Below, in pieces: positions 44,549 through 52,039 of a stretch of 64,000 bases of DNA. Numbering within the stretch: position 1 is the first letter of the stretch; each line of letters starts with the position of its first letter. Position numbers and translations under genes: made by a program. The notes beneath the pieces were generated by a model that was not told the origin of the DNA, did no database searches, and saw only the letters and a program-made list of their open reading frames with translations. Source of the stretch: Actinophytocola sp. (GTDB lineage: Bacteria > Actinomycetota > Actinomycetes > Mycobacteriales > Pseudonocardiaceae); contig WHUB01000015.1 of the NCBI GenBank assembly GCA_009377395.1, positions 1 through 64,000 on the forward strand, read 5' to 3'.

Positions 44549-46505
44549 GCGCATGATCGGCTCGGTGCTGGTCGCCAACCGGGGCGAGATCGCGCGCCGG
44601 GTGTTCCGCAGCTGCGCCGACGCCGGGATCTCTACGGTCGCGGTGTACTCCGACGCGGACGCCGACCTGCCGCACACCCGCGAGGCCGATGCCGCCGTGC
44701 GGCTCCCGGGCAACACCCCGGCCGAGACCTACCTGCGGTCCGACCTGATCGTCGAGGCGGCGCGGCAGGCGGGCGCGGACGCGATCCACCCCGGCTACGG
44801 GTTCCTGTCGGAGAACGCCGGCTTCGCCCGTGCCGTGCTGGACGCCGGGCTGACCTGGATCGGACCACCACCCGATGCGATCGCCTCGATGGGCTCCAAA
44901 GTGGAGGCCAAGCGGATCATGGCGGACGCCGGGGTGCCCGTGCTGTCCGAACTGGACCCAGCCGAGATCACCGAGGACCAGTTGCCGGTGCTGGTCAAGG
45001 CGTCCGCCGGTGGCGGCGGCAGGGGCATGCGCGTAGTGCACGAGCTGTCCGCATTGGACGACGCCGTCAAGGCCGCGTCGGCCGAGGCGGGCTCGGCGTT
45101 CGGCGACGCGACCGTGTTCTGCGAGCGGTACCTGCCCACCGGCCGTCACATCGAAGTGCAGGTGCTCGCCGACGAGCACGGCACCATCTGGGCCGTTGGC
45201 GAGCGCGAATGCTCCATCCAGCGACGGCACCAGAAGGTCGTCGAGGAGGCGCCGTCGCCGCTGGTGGACGACGCGATGCGGCAGCAGCTGTTCGACGCCG
45301 CCCGCGCGGCGGCCAAGGCCATCGGCTACGTCGGCGCGGGCACGGTCGAGTTCCTCGCCACCGACGACGGCGAGTTCTTCTTCCTGGAGATGAACACCCG
45401 GCTCCAGGTGGAACACCCGGTCACCGAGTGCGTCACCGGCCTCGACCTGGTGACGCTGCAACTGCGGATCGCCGAGTCCGACCGGCTGCCGCCGGAGCCG
45501 CCGCCACAGCGGGGACACGCCATCGAGGTCCGGCTCTACGCCGAGGACCCGGCGAAGGACTGGCAGCCGCAGAGCGGCACCGTCCACGCGCTCGACGTTC
45601 CGCGCGTCGCGGCCGAGTTCACCGTGCCGCCGCGCGGCGGCATCCGGCTCGACTCCGGCTTCGAGAGCGGCTCGGTCGTCAGGGTGCACTACGACCCGAT
45701 GCTGGCGAAGGTCATCGCGATGGCGCCGGCCCGAGCCGAGGCGGCGCGCACGCTCGCGGCCGCGCTGGCGGGTAGCAAGATCCACGGCCTTGTCACCAAC
45801 CGGGACCTGCTGGTGAACGTGCTGCGGCACCCGGCGTTCCTGGCGGGCGAGACCGACACCGCCTTCTTCGACCGCCACGGCCTCGACACGCTGTCGGCGC
45901 CGCTGGCCGACGACCGGGCGCGCGAGCTGAGCGCGCTGGCGGCGGCGCTCGCCGAGGCCGCCACCAACCGCGCGCGGGCGAAGGTCCTGTCCGGACTGCC
46001 GAGCGGCTGGCGCAACGTCGCCTCGCAGCGGCAGCGCAAGAGCTACCGCGTCGGCGAGGACACCGTCGACGTCGACTACCGCATCACCCGCGCCGGGCTG
46101 GACGTCGACGGCGTGGAACTGGTGTCGGCCGCACCGGGCCGGGTGGTGCTCGACGTCGCTGGGGTGCGGCGCACCTTCGACGTGGCCCGATACGGCGACC
46201 TCATCTGCGTCGACTCCCCGCTCGGGCCGGTCAGCCTGCGGCGGCTGCCGCGCTACACCGACCCGGATGCCGCCGTGCCCGCCGGGTCGCTGCTGGCGCC
46301 GATGCCCGGCTCGGTGCTGCGGGTCGCCGTCGAGCAGGGCGCCACCGTCCAGTCCGGACAGCCGCTGCTGTGGCTGGAGGCGATGAAGATGGAACACCAG
46401 ATCAGCGCACCGGCCGACGGCGTCGTCGCCGAACTGCCGGTCACGCAGGGACAACAGGTCGACGTCGGAACCGTGCTCGCCGTTGTGCAAGCCGAGAAGG
46501 AGTGA
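44529..46505 (+). CDS. Acyl-CoA carboxylase alpha subunit: biotin carboxylase plus biotin carrier (AtuF/AccA1-like)
   Basis: A 658-aa protein. Biotin carboxylase domain in residues 10-450 (VLVANRGEIARRVFRSC, GYGFLSENAGFA, KASAGGGGRGMR, FLEMNTRLQVEHPVTECVTGLDL) and a C-terminal biotinyl domain with EAMKMEH at about residue 618, where the Lys is biotinylated. It carboxylates biotin with ATP and bicarbonate and passes the carboxyl to the beta subunit. Start ATG 44529 has a GAAGGAG site; ATG 44553 (MIGSVLVANRG) is an alternative with a more standard N-terminus. Confidence 0.92.
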   Translation: MASSGCERMIGSVLVANRGEIARRVFRSCADAGISTVAVYSDADADLPHTREADAAVRLPGNTPAETYLRSDLIVEAARQAGADAIHPGYGFLSENAGFARAVLDAGLTWIGPPPDAIASMGSKVEAKRIMADAGVPVLSELDPAEITEDQLPVLVKASAGGGGRGMRVVHELSALDDAVKAASAEAGSAFGDATVFCERYLPTGRHIEVQVLADEHGTIWAVGERECSIQRRHQKVVEEAPSPLVDDAMRQQLFDAARAAAKAIGYVGAGTVEFLATDDGEFFFLEMNTRLQVEHPVTECVTGLDLVTLQLRIAESDRLPPEPPPQRGHAIEVRLYAEDPAKDWQPQSGTVHALDVPRVAAEFTVPPRGGIRLDSGFESGSVVRVHYDPMLAKVIAMAPARAEAARTLAAALAGSKIHGLVTNRDLLVNVLRHPAFLAGETDTAFFDRHGLDTLSAPLADDRARELSALAAALAEAATNRARAKVLSGLPSGWRNVASQRQRKSYRVGEDTVDVDYRITRAGLDVDGVELVSAAPGRVVLDVAGVRRTFDVARYGDLICVDSPLGPVSLRRLPRYTDPDAAVPAGSLLAPMPGSVLRVAVEQGATVQSGQPLLWLEAMKMEHQISAPADGVVAELPVTQGQQVDVGTVLAVVQAEKE

Positions 46506-46507
46506 CG

Positions 46508-47671
46508 ATGAACAACTTCACCGAGACCGAGGAACGGCAGGCACTGCGCAAGGCGGTGTACGACTTCGGCAGCAAGTACGGCCACGAGTACTACCTCAAG
46601 CTCGCCCGCGAGGGCGGCCACACCACCGAGATCTGGGACGAGGCGGGCAAGCTCGGCTACCTCGGCGTCGCGGTGCCGGAGGAGTACGACGGCGGTGGCG
46701 GCGGTATCGGCGACCTCGCCGCGGTGTGCGAGGAGCTGTGCGCGGCAGGCACACCGCTGCTGCTGATGGTCGTCTCGCCCGCGATCTGCGGCACGGTCAT
46801 CGCCCGCTACGGCACCGACGAGCAGAAGCGGCACTGGCTGCCCCGGTTCGCCACCGGCGAGCTGCGGATGGCCTTCGCCATCACCGAGCCGGACGCGGGT
46901 TCCAACTCGCACAAGATCACCACCACCGCCCGGAAGGACGGCGACGACTGGGTCCTCAACGGACAGAAGGTGTTCATCTCCGGGGTGGACGAGGCCGACG
47001 CAGTTCTGGTGGTCGGCCGCACCGAGGACGCCCGCACCGGCAAGCTCAAGCCCGCGCTGTTCATCGTGCCCACCGACGCGCCCGGCTTCGAGTCGCAGCA
47101 CATCCCGATGGACATCGTCTCTGCCGACAAACAGTTCACGCTGTTCTTCGACAGCCTGCGGCTGCCGGCGAACGCGCTGGTGGGGGAGAGCACCGACACC
47201 GCGCTGCTGCAGCTGTTCGCCGGGCTCAACCCGGAACGCATCATGGGCGCCGCGTTCTCGCTCGGCCTGGCGCGGCTGGCGCTGAACAAGGCCACCGAGT
47301 ACGCCAAGACCCGCAACGTGTGGGGCGCACCGATCGGCTCGCACCAGGGCATCGCGCACCCGCTGGCGCAGATCAAGGTCGAGATCGAGCTGGCGAAGCT
47401 GATGACGCAGAAGGCGGCGGCGCTCTACGAGGCGGGCGATGACATGGGCGCCGGCGAGGCGGCCAACATGGCCAAGTACGCCGCCGCCGAGGCCGCCGTG
47501 CACGCCGTCGACCAGGCGGTACACACCCACGGCGGCAACGGGCTGGCCACCGAGTACGGCCTCGGTGCGATGATCGCTGCGGTCCGGGTTGGCCGCATCG
47601 CGCCGGTGAGCCGGGAGATGATCCTGAACTTCGTGGCGCAACACAGCCTTGACCTGCCCAAGTCGTACTAG
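46508..47671 (+). CDS. Acyl-CoA dehydrogenase (second paralogue)
   Basis: A 387-aa flavin enzyme. Motifs: MAFAITEPDAGSNSHKITTTA, WVLNGQKVFISGVDEADAVLVVGRTED, LNPERIMGAAFSLGLARLAL and HTHGGNGLATEYGLG. No insertion like the one in the first paralogue. It could oxidise citronellyl-CoA-type or another branched acyl-CoA; which of the two dehydrogenases acts before the carboxylase cannot be told from sequence. It starts two bases after the carboxylase alpha stop. Confidence 0.9.
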   Translation: MNNFTETEERQALRKAVYDFGSKYGHEYYLKLAREGGHTTEIWDEAGKLGYLGVAVPEEYDGGGGGIGDLAAVCEELCAAGTPLLLMVVSPAICGTVIARYGTDEQKRHWLPRFATGELRMAFAITEPDAGSNSHKITTTARKDGDDWVLNGQKVFISGVDEADAVLVVGRTEDARTGKLKPALFIVPTDAPGFESQHIPMDIVSADKQFTLFFDSLRLPANALVGESTDTALLQLFAGLNPERIMGAAFSLGLARLALNKATEYAKTRNVWGAPIGSHQGIAHPLAQIKVEIELAKLMTQKAAALYEAGDDMGAGEAANMAKYAAAEAAVHAVDQAVHTHGGNGLATEYGLGAMIAAVRVGRIAPVSREMILNFVAQHSLDLPKSY

Positions 47672-47685
47672 GAGAGGAACAGCTG

Positions 47686-48522
47686 ATGGCATCGCTCGCT
47701 GGCAAGACGATCATCATGTCCGGCGGCAGCAGGGGCATCGGTGAGGCGATCGCGCTGCGCGCCGCCGCCGACGGCGCCAACGTCGCCATGATCGCCAAGA
47801 CGGCCGAGCCGCACCCGAAGCTGCCGGGCACCATCTACACCGCCGCGAAGGCGGTCGAGGAGGCAGGCGGGCAGGCGCTGCCGATCGTCGGCGACGTCCG
47901 TGACGACGACTCCGTCGCCAAGGCGGTCGAGGACACGGTGGCCCAGTTCGGCGGCATCGACGTTGTGATCAACAACGCCAGCGCCATCGACCTCACGCCG
48001 ACCGAGCACATCAAGATGAAGAGCTACGACCTGATGCAGGACATCAACACCCGTGGCTCGTTCCTGCTGGCGAAGCTGTCGATCCCGCACCTGCGGGGCG
48101 CGGACAACCCGCACATCCTGACGCTGTCGCCGCCGATCAGCCTCGACCCGAAGTGGTTCGGCCGCATCGGCGTCGGCTACACCATCGCGAAGTACGGCAT
48201 GAGCCTGGTGACGCTCGGTCTTGCCGAGGAGCTGCGCGGCGACGGCATCGCGGCGAACTCGCTGTGGCCGCGCACCACCATCGACACCGCCGCGATCCGC
48301 AACGTCGTCGGCGCCGAGCTGGCGAACACCTCGCGCACGCCGCAGATCATGGCCGACGCGGCGCACGCGATCGTCACCAGGCCGAGCAAGGAGACGACGG
48401 GCCGGTTCTTCATCGACGACGAGGTGCTGGCCGCTGAGGGCGTCACCGACTTCGCGCAGTATCGGCTGTGCGAGCGCGAGGAAGACCTCTCGCCGGACCT
48501 GTGGGTCGAGGGGAGCGGCTGA
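47686..48522 (+). CDS. Short-chain dehydrogenase (HSDL2/AtuB-like)
   Basis: A 278-aa SDR. NAD(P) motif SGGSRGIGEAIA (TGxxxGxG-like), NNASAID, LSPP(IS) and catalytic YTIAKYGM (Tyr-x3-Lys). The pattern NPHILTLSPPISLDPKWF is specific to the HSDL2-like/AtuB-like branch. In the Atu pathway an SDR oxidises terpenol or a hydroxyacyl intermediate; that role here is inference. Confidence 0.9.
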   Translation: MASLAGKTIIMSGGSRGIGEAIALRAAADGANVAMIAKTAEPHPKLPGTIYTAAKAVEEAGGQALPIVGDVRDDDSVAKAVEDTVAQFGGIDVVINNASAIDLTPTEHIKMKSYDLMQDINTRGSFLLAKLSIPHLRGADNPHILTLSPPISLDPKWFGRIGVGYTIAKYGMSLVTLGLAEELRGDGIAANSLWPRTTIDTAAIRNVVGAELANTSRTPQIMADAAHAIVTRPSKETTGRFFIDDEVLAAEGVTDFAQYRLCEREEDLSPDLWVEGSG

Positions 48523-48524
48523 GC

Positions 48525-49139
48525 ATGACGGCGGTGCGGCAGCCGCAGCAGGATCGGAGCAGGCAGACGCGGCGACGGCTGCTCGACGCCGCCGTCGCGT
48601 GCTTGACCGAGCTGGGCTGGACGCGCACGACGGTGGTGGTCGTCGCCGAGCGGGCCGGGGTCTCGCGCGGGGCGGCGCAGCACCACTTCCCGACCCGGGA
48701 GGACCTGATCAACGCCGCGGTCAACCACGTCTCCGAGGTGCAGTTGGAGGAGCTGGCCGAGCGGGTGGCCGCGCTGCCGACGGACGAGACGCGGCGGCGC
48801 GCGGTGGTCGAGATGCTGCTCAACCTCTACACCGGGCCGTCGTTCCGGGCGGCGCTGCACCTGTGGGTCGCCGCGGCGACCGATGAGCCGCTCGGCGCGG
48901 TGATCAAGCCGCTGGAGCGGCAGGTCGGCCGGGAGGCGCACCGGATGGCGGTGAAGCTGCTCGACGTGGACGAGTCGGCGCCGGGCGTGCGGGAGACGGT
49001 GCAGGCCACGCTAGACCTGGCGCGCGGGCTGGGGCTGGCGAACCTGCTCAGCGACGACACCGCCCGTCGCGCCCGCATCGTCGCGCAGTGGACGACGATG
49101 CTGGAAGCGGAATTGTCGGTCGCGACGGGGTCGCGGTAG
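48525..49139 (+). CDS. TetR family regulator of the Atu-like operon
   Basis: A 204-aa TetR repressor. The N-terminal helix-turn-helix reads TTVVVVAERAGVSRGAAQHHFPTREDLINAA (about residues 32-62); the rest is the helical ligand domain. It is the last gene of the operon, starting two bases after the SDR stop, so it probably controls the operon itself, like AtuR. Its last codons lie in the left copy of the 23-bp direct repeat. Confidence 0.9.
   Translation: MTAVRQPQQDRSRQTRRRLLDAAVACLTELGWTRTTVVVVAERAGVSRGAAQHHFPTREDLINAAVNHVSEVQLEELAERVAALPTDETRRRAVVEMLLNLYTGPSFRAALHLWVAAATDEPLGAVIKPLERQVGREAHRMAVKLLDVDESAPGVRETVQATLDLARGLGLANLLSDDTARRARIVAQWTTMLEAELSVATGSR
49107..49129. repeat. Left copy of a 23-bp direct repeat
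   Basis: Starts GCGGAATTGTCGGTCGCG. It is identical to 49918-49940 and encodes part of the last residues of the TetR protein. Between the copies are 788 bp with a small-RNA-like element and the NYN gene. Confidence 0.85.
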
Positions 49140-49150
49140 CGGGACCCAGA

Positions 49151-49245
49151 TAGACATGCCAGGGGACCGCATGTAAAGTTGACGTATCCCCCCAGCCGCT
49201 TCGGTGGCTGGGTGCAAGGCCCCGCTACGGCGGGGCCTTTGCTTT
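49151..49245 (+). ncRNA. Candidate small RNA: promoter and two UNCG-loop hairpins
   Basis: TAGACA (49151-49156), a 17-bp spacer and TAAAGT (49174-49179) form a good sigma-A-like promoter. Expected transcript from about 49186: CCCCCC, a 9-bp hairpin (49191-49212) with a cUUCGg loop, and a 10-bp hairpin AAGGCCCCGC/GCGGGGCCTT (49216-49239) with a cUACGg loop and a short T-rich tail. The last hairpin can also end tetR transcription. Could be just a terminator region; the promoter suggests a separate RNA of about 60 nt. Confidence 0.45.
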
Positions 49246-49885
49246 ACCAACCTGCTGGTTTGTGGATGACCCGATTCGCTTCGTCGTAGATCCTGTCCGG
49301 TAACTGGCTCGTCCGCAGCGCGCTCGCCCGAATCTGCTTGAAGAACGTCGGTGAGCATTCCAGCAGCGCACGGCTCCGCTTTCTCGGCGGATGCGGATTG
49401 AGGATTCCCACCACGTAACCGAGGTCGTGGCGGACCACGCGCATCGGCTCCTTGAGGTCGGAGTCATTGCTGATCACCACGAAGGCATCCGCGTCGCCCC
49501 TGAACGCGTCGACGAGAAGGTGCGTGGCGAGGTTGACGTCCGAGCCCTTCTCCTCGGTCTTGATCACCTCGACCGTCTTCGGCCCGCCGGGCGTTGGATT
49601 CGCGAGCGGCATGCGCGTGGTCGAGGCAAGGAAGTGGCCGAGATGGACAGTCACCTGCGGCAGCGTCCCCAACGCTCGTAGATAGGCGCTCTGCCGTACC
49701 GGCCCTTGCGGCCGCCCGGCTCGCGCACTCACCTTCGCCGTGAAGTACCGGACCCGCTGGAGCTGGTTCTTCTCCGGCGGAAGCAGGCGACGGCAGAAGC
49801 TGACAAGATCAAGCCACTTGAACGGTGACCCCTTGAGGCATCCGTAGTAGAGGTTGAAGCCTTCGACATAGACGTTCGTGCGCAC
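49244..49885 (-). CDS. NYN domain (PIN-like) protein
   Basis: A 213-aa NYN/LabA-like putative RNase. Conserved blocks: NVYVEGFNLYYGCLKGSPFKWLDL, RYFTAKVSAR, EEKGSDVNLATHLLVDAFRGDADAFVVISNDSDLKEPM. The first acidic residue, normally Asp in YVDGFN, is Glu here, while the other acids are kept. GTG at 49885 gives the family N-terminus; the frame is open far upstream but without similarity. It lies within the 23-bp direct repeats and points against the TetR gene. Confidence 0.82.
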   Translation of the reverse strand: MRTNVYVEGFNLYYGCLKGSPFKWLDLVSFCRRLLPPEKNQLQRVRYFTAKVSARAGRPQGPVRQSAYLRALGTLPQVTVHLGHFLASTTRMPLANPTPGGPKTVEVIKTEEKGSDVNLATHLLVDAFRGDADAFVVISNDSDLKEPMRVVRHDLGYVVGILNPHPPRKRSRALLECSPTFFKQIRASALRTSQLPDRIYDEANRVIHKPAGW

Positions 49886-49917
49886 GCGCTCAACGTAGAT
49901 GACCGCCCCGACAGTTC

Positions 49918-49940
49918 GCGGAATTGTCGGTCGCGACGGG
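49918..49940. repeat. Right copy of the 23-bp direct repeat, carrying a PafBC-type -35 motif
   Basis: Identical to 49107-49129. It contains TTGTCGGTC (49924-49932) followed eight to nine bases later by ATAATC/TAATCG (from 49941), close to the TTGTCRGTG-N8-TANNNT motif of DNA-damage (PafBC) promoters. It ends 11 bp before the ATG of the TfoX-like gene. Confidence 0.7.
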
Positions 49941-49951
49941 ATAATCGTGGT

Positions 49952-50276
49952 ATGGCATACGACGAAGACCTCGCGGACCGGATCCGGGAGCTGATAGCGG
50001 CCGACACCGCGATGTCCGAGCAGCGGATGTTCGGCGGCCTGGCCTTCCTCATCGAGGGGAACATGTCGGTGGCCGCCAGCGGTCAGGGTGGGCTGCTCGT
50101 GCGCGTCGATCCGGCGACGGCGAGCGAGCTCGTCGATGGTGATGGGCGGACGGGAGATGCGGGGCTGGCTGAACGTCACCGCCGACGCCGTCCGGTCAGA
50201 TGATCGTCTCGAGGCGTGGGTGACGCGCGGGGCGAGCTACGCGCGGACGCTGCCGGCCAAGCCGAAGCGACGCTGA
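49952..50276 (+). pseudogene. TfoX N-terminal domain-like gene broken by a frameshift
   Basis: The first frame (MAYDEDLADRIRELI...MSEQRMFGGLAFLIEGNMSVAASGQGGLLVRVDPATASELV) matches the first two-thirds of TfoX/Sxy N-domain proteins. Similarity then moves to another frame near 50130 (MVMGGREMRGWLNVTADAVRSDDRLEAWVTRGASYARTLPAKPKRR), which is the family's C-terminal part. The junction seems to lack about ten bases compared with intact relatives. It is either a decayed gene or a sequencing slip. Confidence 0.75.
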
Positions 50277-50310
50277 CGGCGCCAACTCGATCGTGCCGCG
50301 CCTATCCCAA

Positions 50311-50333
50311 TTGTCGGTAGAGCGGCGTAAGGT
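50311..50333 (+). promoter_or_regulatory. PafBC-type DNA-damage promoter of the VOC gene
   Basis: TTGTCGGTA (50311-50319), eight bases, then TAAGGT (50328-50333): an exact fit in spacing to the TTGTCRGTG-N8-TANNNT motif known as RecA-NDp in mycobacteria, with one mismatch. The start codon is 43 bp further on. Confidence 0.6.
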
Positions 50334-50375
50334 ACGGCTTGGCCGATTGTGACGATGACAATGGAGGAGGATGTC

Positions 50376-50789
50376 ATGGCTTCCCGGCTCAACCCATACC
50401 TTGGCTTCAACGGTGACGCGCGTCAGGCGATGGAGTTCTACCGCGACGTGTTCGGCGGCAACCTGACGACGAACACCTTCGGTGAGTTCGGTGCCGCCGC
50501 CGACAGCGGCGAGGCTGACAAGATCATGCACAGCATGCTGGAAACCCCGAGCGGCTTCACCCTCATGGCCTCCGACACCCCGGCGGGCATGCCGTACAGC
50601 ACCGGCGGGAACATCACGGTCAGCGTGAGCGGCGATGACGCGGACGAGATTCGCGGCTACTGGGAGAAGCTGTCCAAGGGCGGCACGGTGACGATGCCGT
50701 TCGAGAAGCAGATGTGGGGCGACGAGTTCGGCATGTGCGTCGACCAGTTCGCCATCGCCTGGATGATCGACGCCGTCGCACAGCAGTAA
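50376..50789 (+). CDS. VOC superfamily protein (PhnB/3-demethylubiquinone-type)
   Basis: A 137-aa PhnB-like VOC protein: LNPYLGFNGDARQAMEFYRDVFGGNL, GFTLMASDTP, YSTGGNITVSVSGDDADEIRGYWEKLSKGGTVTMPFEKQMWGDEFGMCVDQFAIAWMI. One betaalphabetabetabeta module pair, probably a dimer. Metal-binding residues are only partly conserved, so activity is unclear. GGAGGAGG precedes the ATG at 50376. Confidence 0.88.
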   Translation: MASRLNPYLGFNGDARQAMEFYRDVFGGNLTTNTFGEFGAAADSGEADKIMHSMLETPSGFTLMASDTPAGMPYSTGGNITVSVSGDDADEIRGYWEKLSKGGTVTMPFEKQMWGDEFGMCVDQFAIAWMIDAVAQQ

Positions 50790-50791
50790 CC

Positions 50792-51769
50792 CTAGATCCA
50801 GCCGTTGCGGCAGGCGTAGACGGCGAGCTGGAACCGGTTCACCACTCCGGCGCGGGTGGTGAGGCTTTCCAGGTTCCGTGACAGCGTGCGGCGGCTGATG
50901 CCGAGCAGTTCCGCGATGGCGTGGTCGGTGATGCCGCTCGCCAGCAGCTCGATGATCTTGCGCTCGATCGGTCGCAGCGACGACGGCTCCTTGGTGCCGA
51001 GGTGCATCGGCAGCGCCGCCCGCCAGGAGCTCTCGAACAGCCCGATCAGCGCGTCGAGCAGACTCGACTGCCGGATCAGCAGGCTGGAACGGCTGATCTC
51101 CACCTCGGCGTCGGACAGCGCCACCATCGCCAGCCTGCCGTCGTAGATGCTGAGCTTGACCGGCACGTCCGGCAGCACCCGCGCCTGCTCACCCGCCGCG
51201 ATGCAAGGCTGGATGTTGTCCGCGTAGTAGTCCGGCTGCCGCACCGCGGCCCGCGCGTACACGCAGCGGTAGGCCACGCCGCGCTTGAGGTTCTCCACCT
51301 CGAGGTCGTTCGGGCCGCGCTGGCTGGTGTAGGGCGGCGAGTCGAACCGCAGCACCTCCTTGGTGGCCGCCGACTCCTCGAGCTGCACCCGCTCGGCGAT
51401 GTACGGCGCGGTGACCACCTCGACCAGGTCGTCCGGCGACTGCTGCCACACCGAGCGCCGGAACTGCCGGTAGGCGTTGGTCGCGGCCAGCTCGGCCGCC
51501 CGCAGCTCCGACTCCCGCGCCCGCGCCAGCCGCTGCAGCCCGGTGCTGGGCTCGACCGGGGCGACGGAGTCGACGTCGGTGGTGGCGACGAGTCCCGCCT
51601 TGGTGAGACTGTCGACCGTGCCCTTCGCGTCCGTTTCGGACACGTCGAGGGTTTCGGTGATCTCGCCGTGCGTGGCGGGGCCGGTGCCGAGCAGGAACCG
51701 ATACAACCGGACATCCACGTGGCCGAGCCCCAGCCTGCGCAGATGAACGTCCAGCTGGTCGTCTGACAT
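50792..51769 (-). CDS. Transcription regulator with TrmB-like N-terminus and LuxR-type C-terminal HTH
   Basis: A 325-aa regulator. The N-terminal winged helix (VDVRLYRFLLGTGPATHGEITETLDVSETDAKGTVDSLTKAGLV) is TrmB-like. The middle part is a ligand-type domain ending with a phospholipase D-like segment (VKLSIYDGRLAMVALSDAEV). The C-terminal LuxR HTH is ERKIIELLASGITDHAIAELLGISRRTLSRNLESLTTRAG. ATG 51769 is preferred because TGAGGATC lies upstream; a GTG at 51781 is also possible. Its long, highly structured 5' region is listed separately. It may control the divergent adenylation-acyltransferase gene. Confidence 0.8.
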   Translation of the reverse strand: MSDDQLDVHLRRLGLGHVDVRLYRFLLGTGPATHGEITETLDVSETDAKGTVDSLTKAGLVATTDVDSVAPVEPSTGLQRLARARESELRAAELAATNAYRQFRRSVWQQSPDDLVEVVTAPYIAERVQLEESAATKEVLRFDSPPYTSQRGPNDLEVENLKRGVAYRCVYARAAVRQPDYYADNIQPCIAAGEQARVLPDVPVKLSIYDGRLAMVALSDAEVEISRSSLLIRQSSLLDALIGLFESSWRAALPMHLGTKEPSSLRPIERKIIELLASGITDHAIAELLGISRRTLSRNLESLTTRAGVVNRFQLAVYACRNGWI

Positions 51770-51851
51770 AGAGATCCTCACCCACGAATCGCCTGCAGGC
51801 TGATGGTACGGCCCGACGGCGCACCGCGCCGCCCCCGGTCGGGACGCGAAA

Positions 51852-52030
51852 AGGGCCCCGGCAGCTTCTGACTGTCGGAGCCCTCTCGCTGATCCCGAGC
51901 GAGGTGAACCACGGCACCCCGGAGAGGATCACCCTCGGATCCGAGAGATTTTCTACATCGTGATGATCAGCCGTGGTGTCGCAGTGCTGCCAGTGACCTC
52001 ATCTCGCCAGATGAATCTCCCACGGCTAGG
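51852..52030. other. Structured intergenic region, candidate leader RNA or riboswitch
   Basis: Several stems crowd this spacer. 51852-51864 pairs with 51872-51884 (11 of 13 bp); read on the minus strand it is followed by CTTTT, a good intrinsic terminator before the regulator gene. CTCGCT/AGCGAG (51885-51903) and the palindrome CTCGGATCCGAG (51934-51945) follow. ACCACGGC (51908-51915) can pair with GCCGTGGT (51970-51977), which can instead pair with CCACGGC at 52020-52026. Such exclusive pairing is typical of attenuators. It matches no riboswitch class I know. Confidence 0.45.
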
Positions 52031-52039
52031 TGTAACCGG

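Noticed and set aside
43169-46490. Long minus-strand frames opposite the carboxylase genes
   Set aside because: No motifs, biased composition, and no ribosome sites; the plus strand carries intact enzymes.
49151-49245. Assignment of the double hairpin to the actinobacterial 6C RNA
   Set aside because: There is one CCCCCC stretch, but it is outside the hairpin loops, whereas 6C RNA has C-runs in its loops.
49107-49940. Reading the 23-bp repeat only as two PafBC promoters
   Set aside because: The identity covers 23 bp, well beyond the promoter motif, and the left copy lacks a -10 element and lies in coding sequence.
51852-52030. Known riboswitch classes (TPP, glycine, SAM, T-box, c-di-AMP)
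   Set aside because: Hallmark sequences of these classes, as far as I can recall them, are not present.
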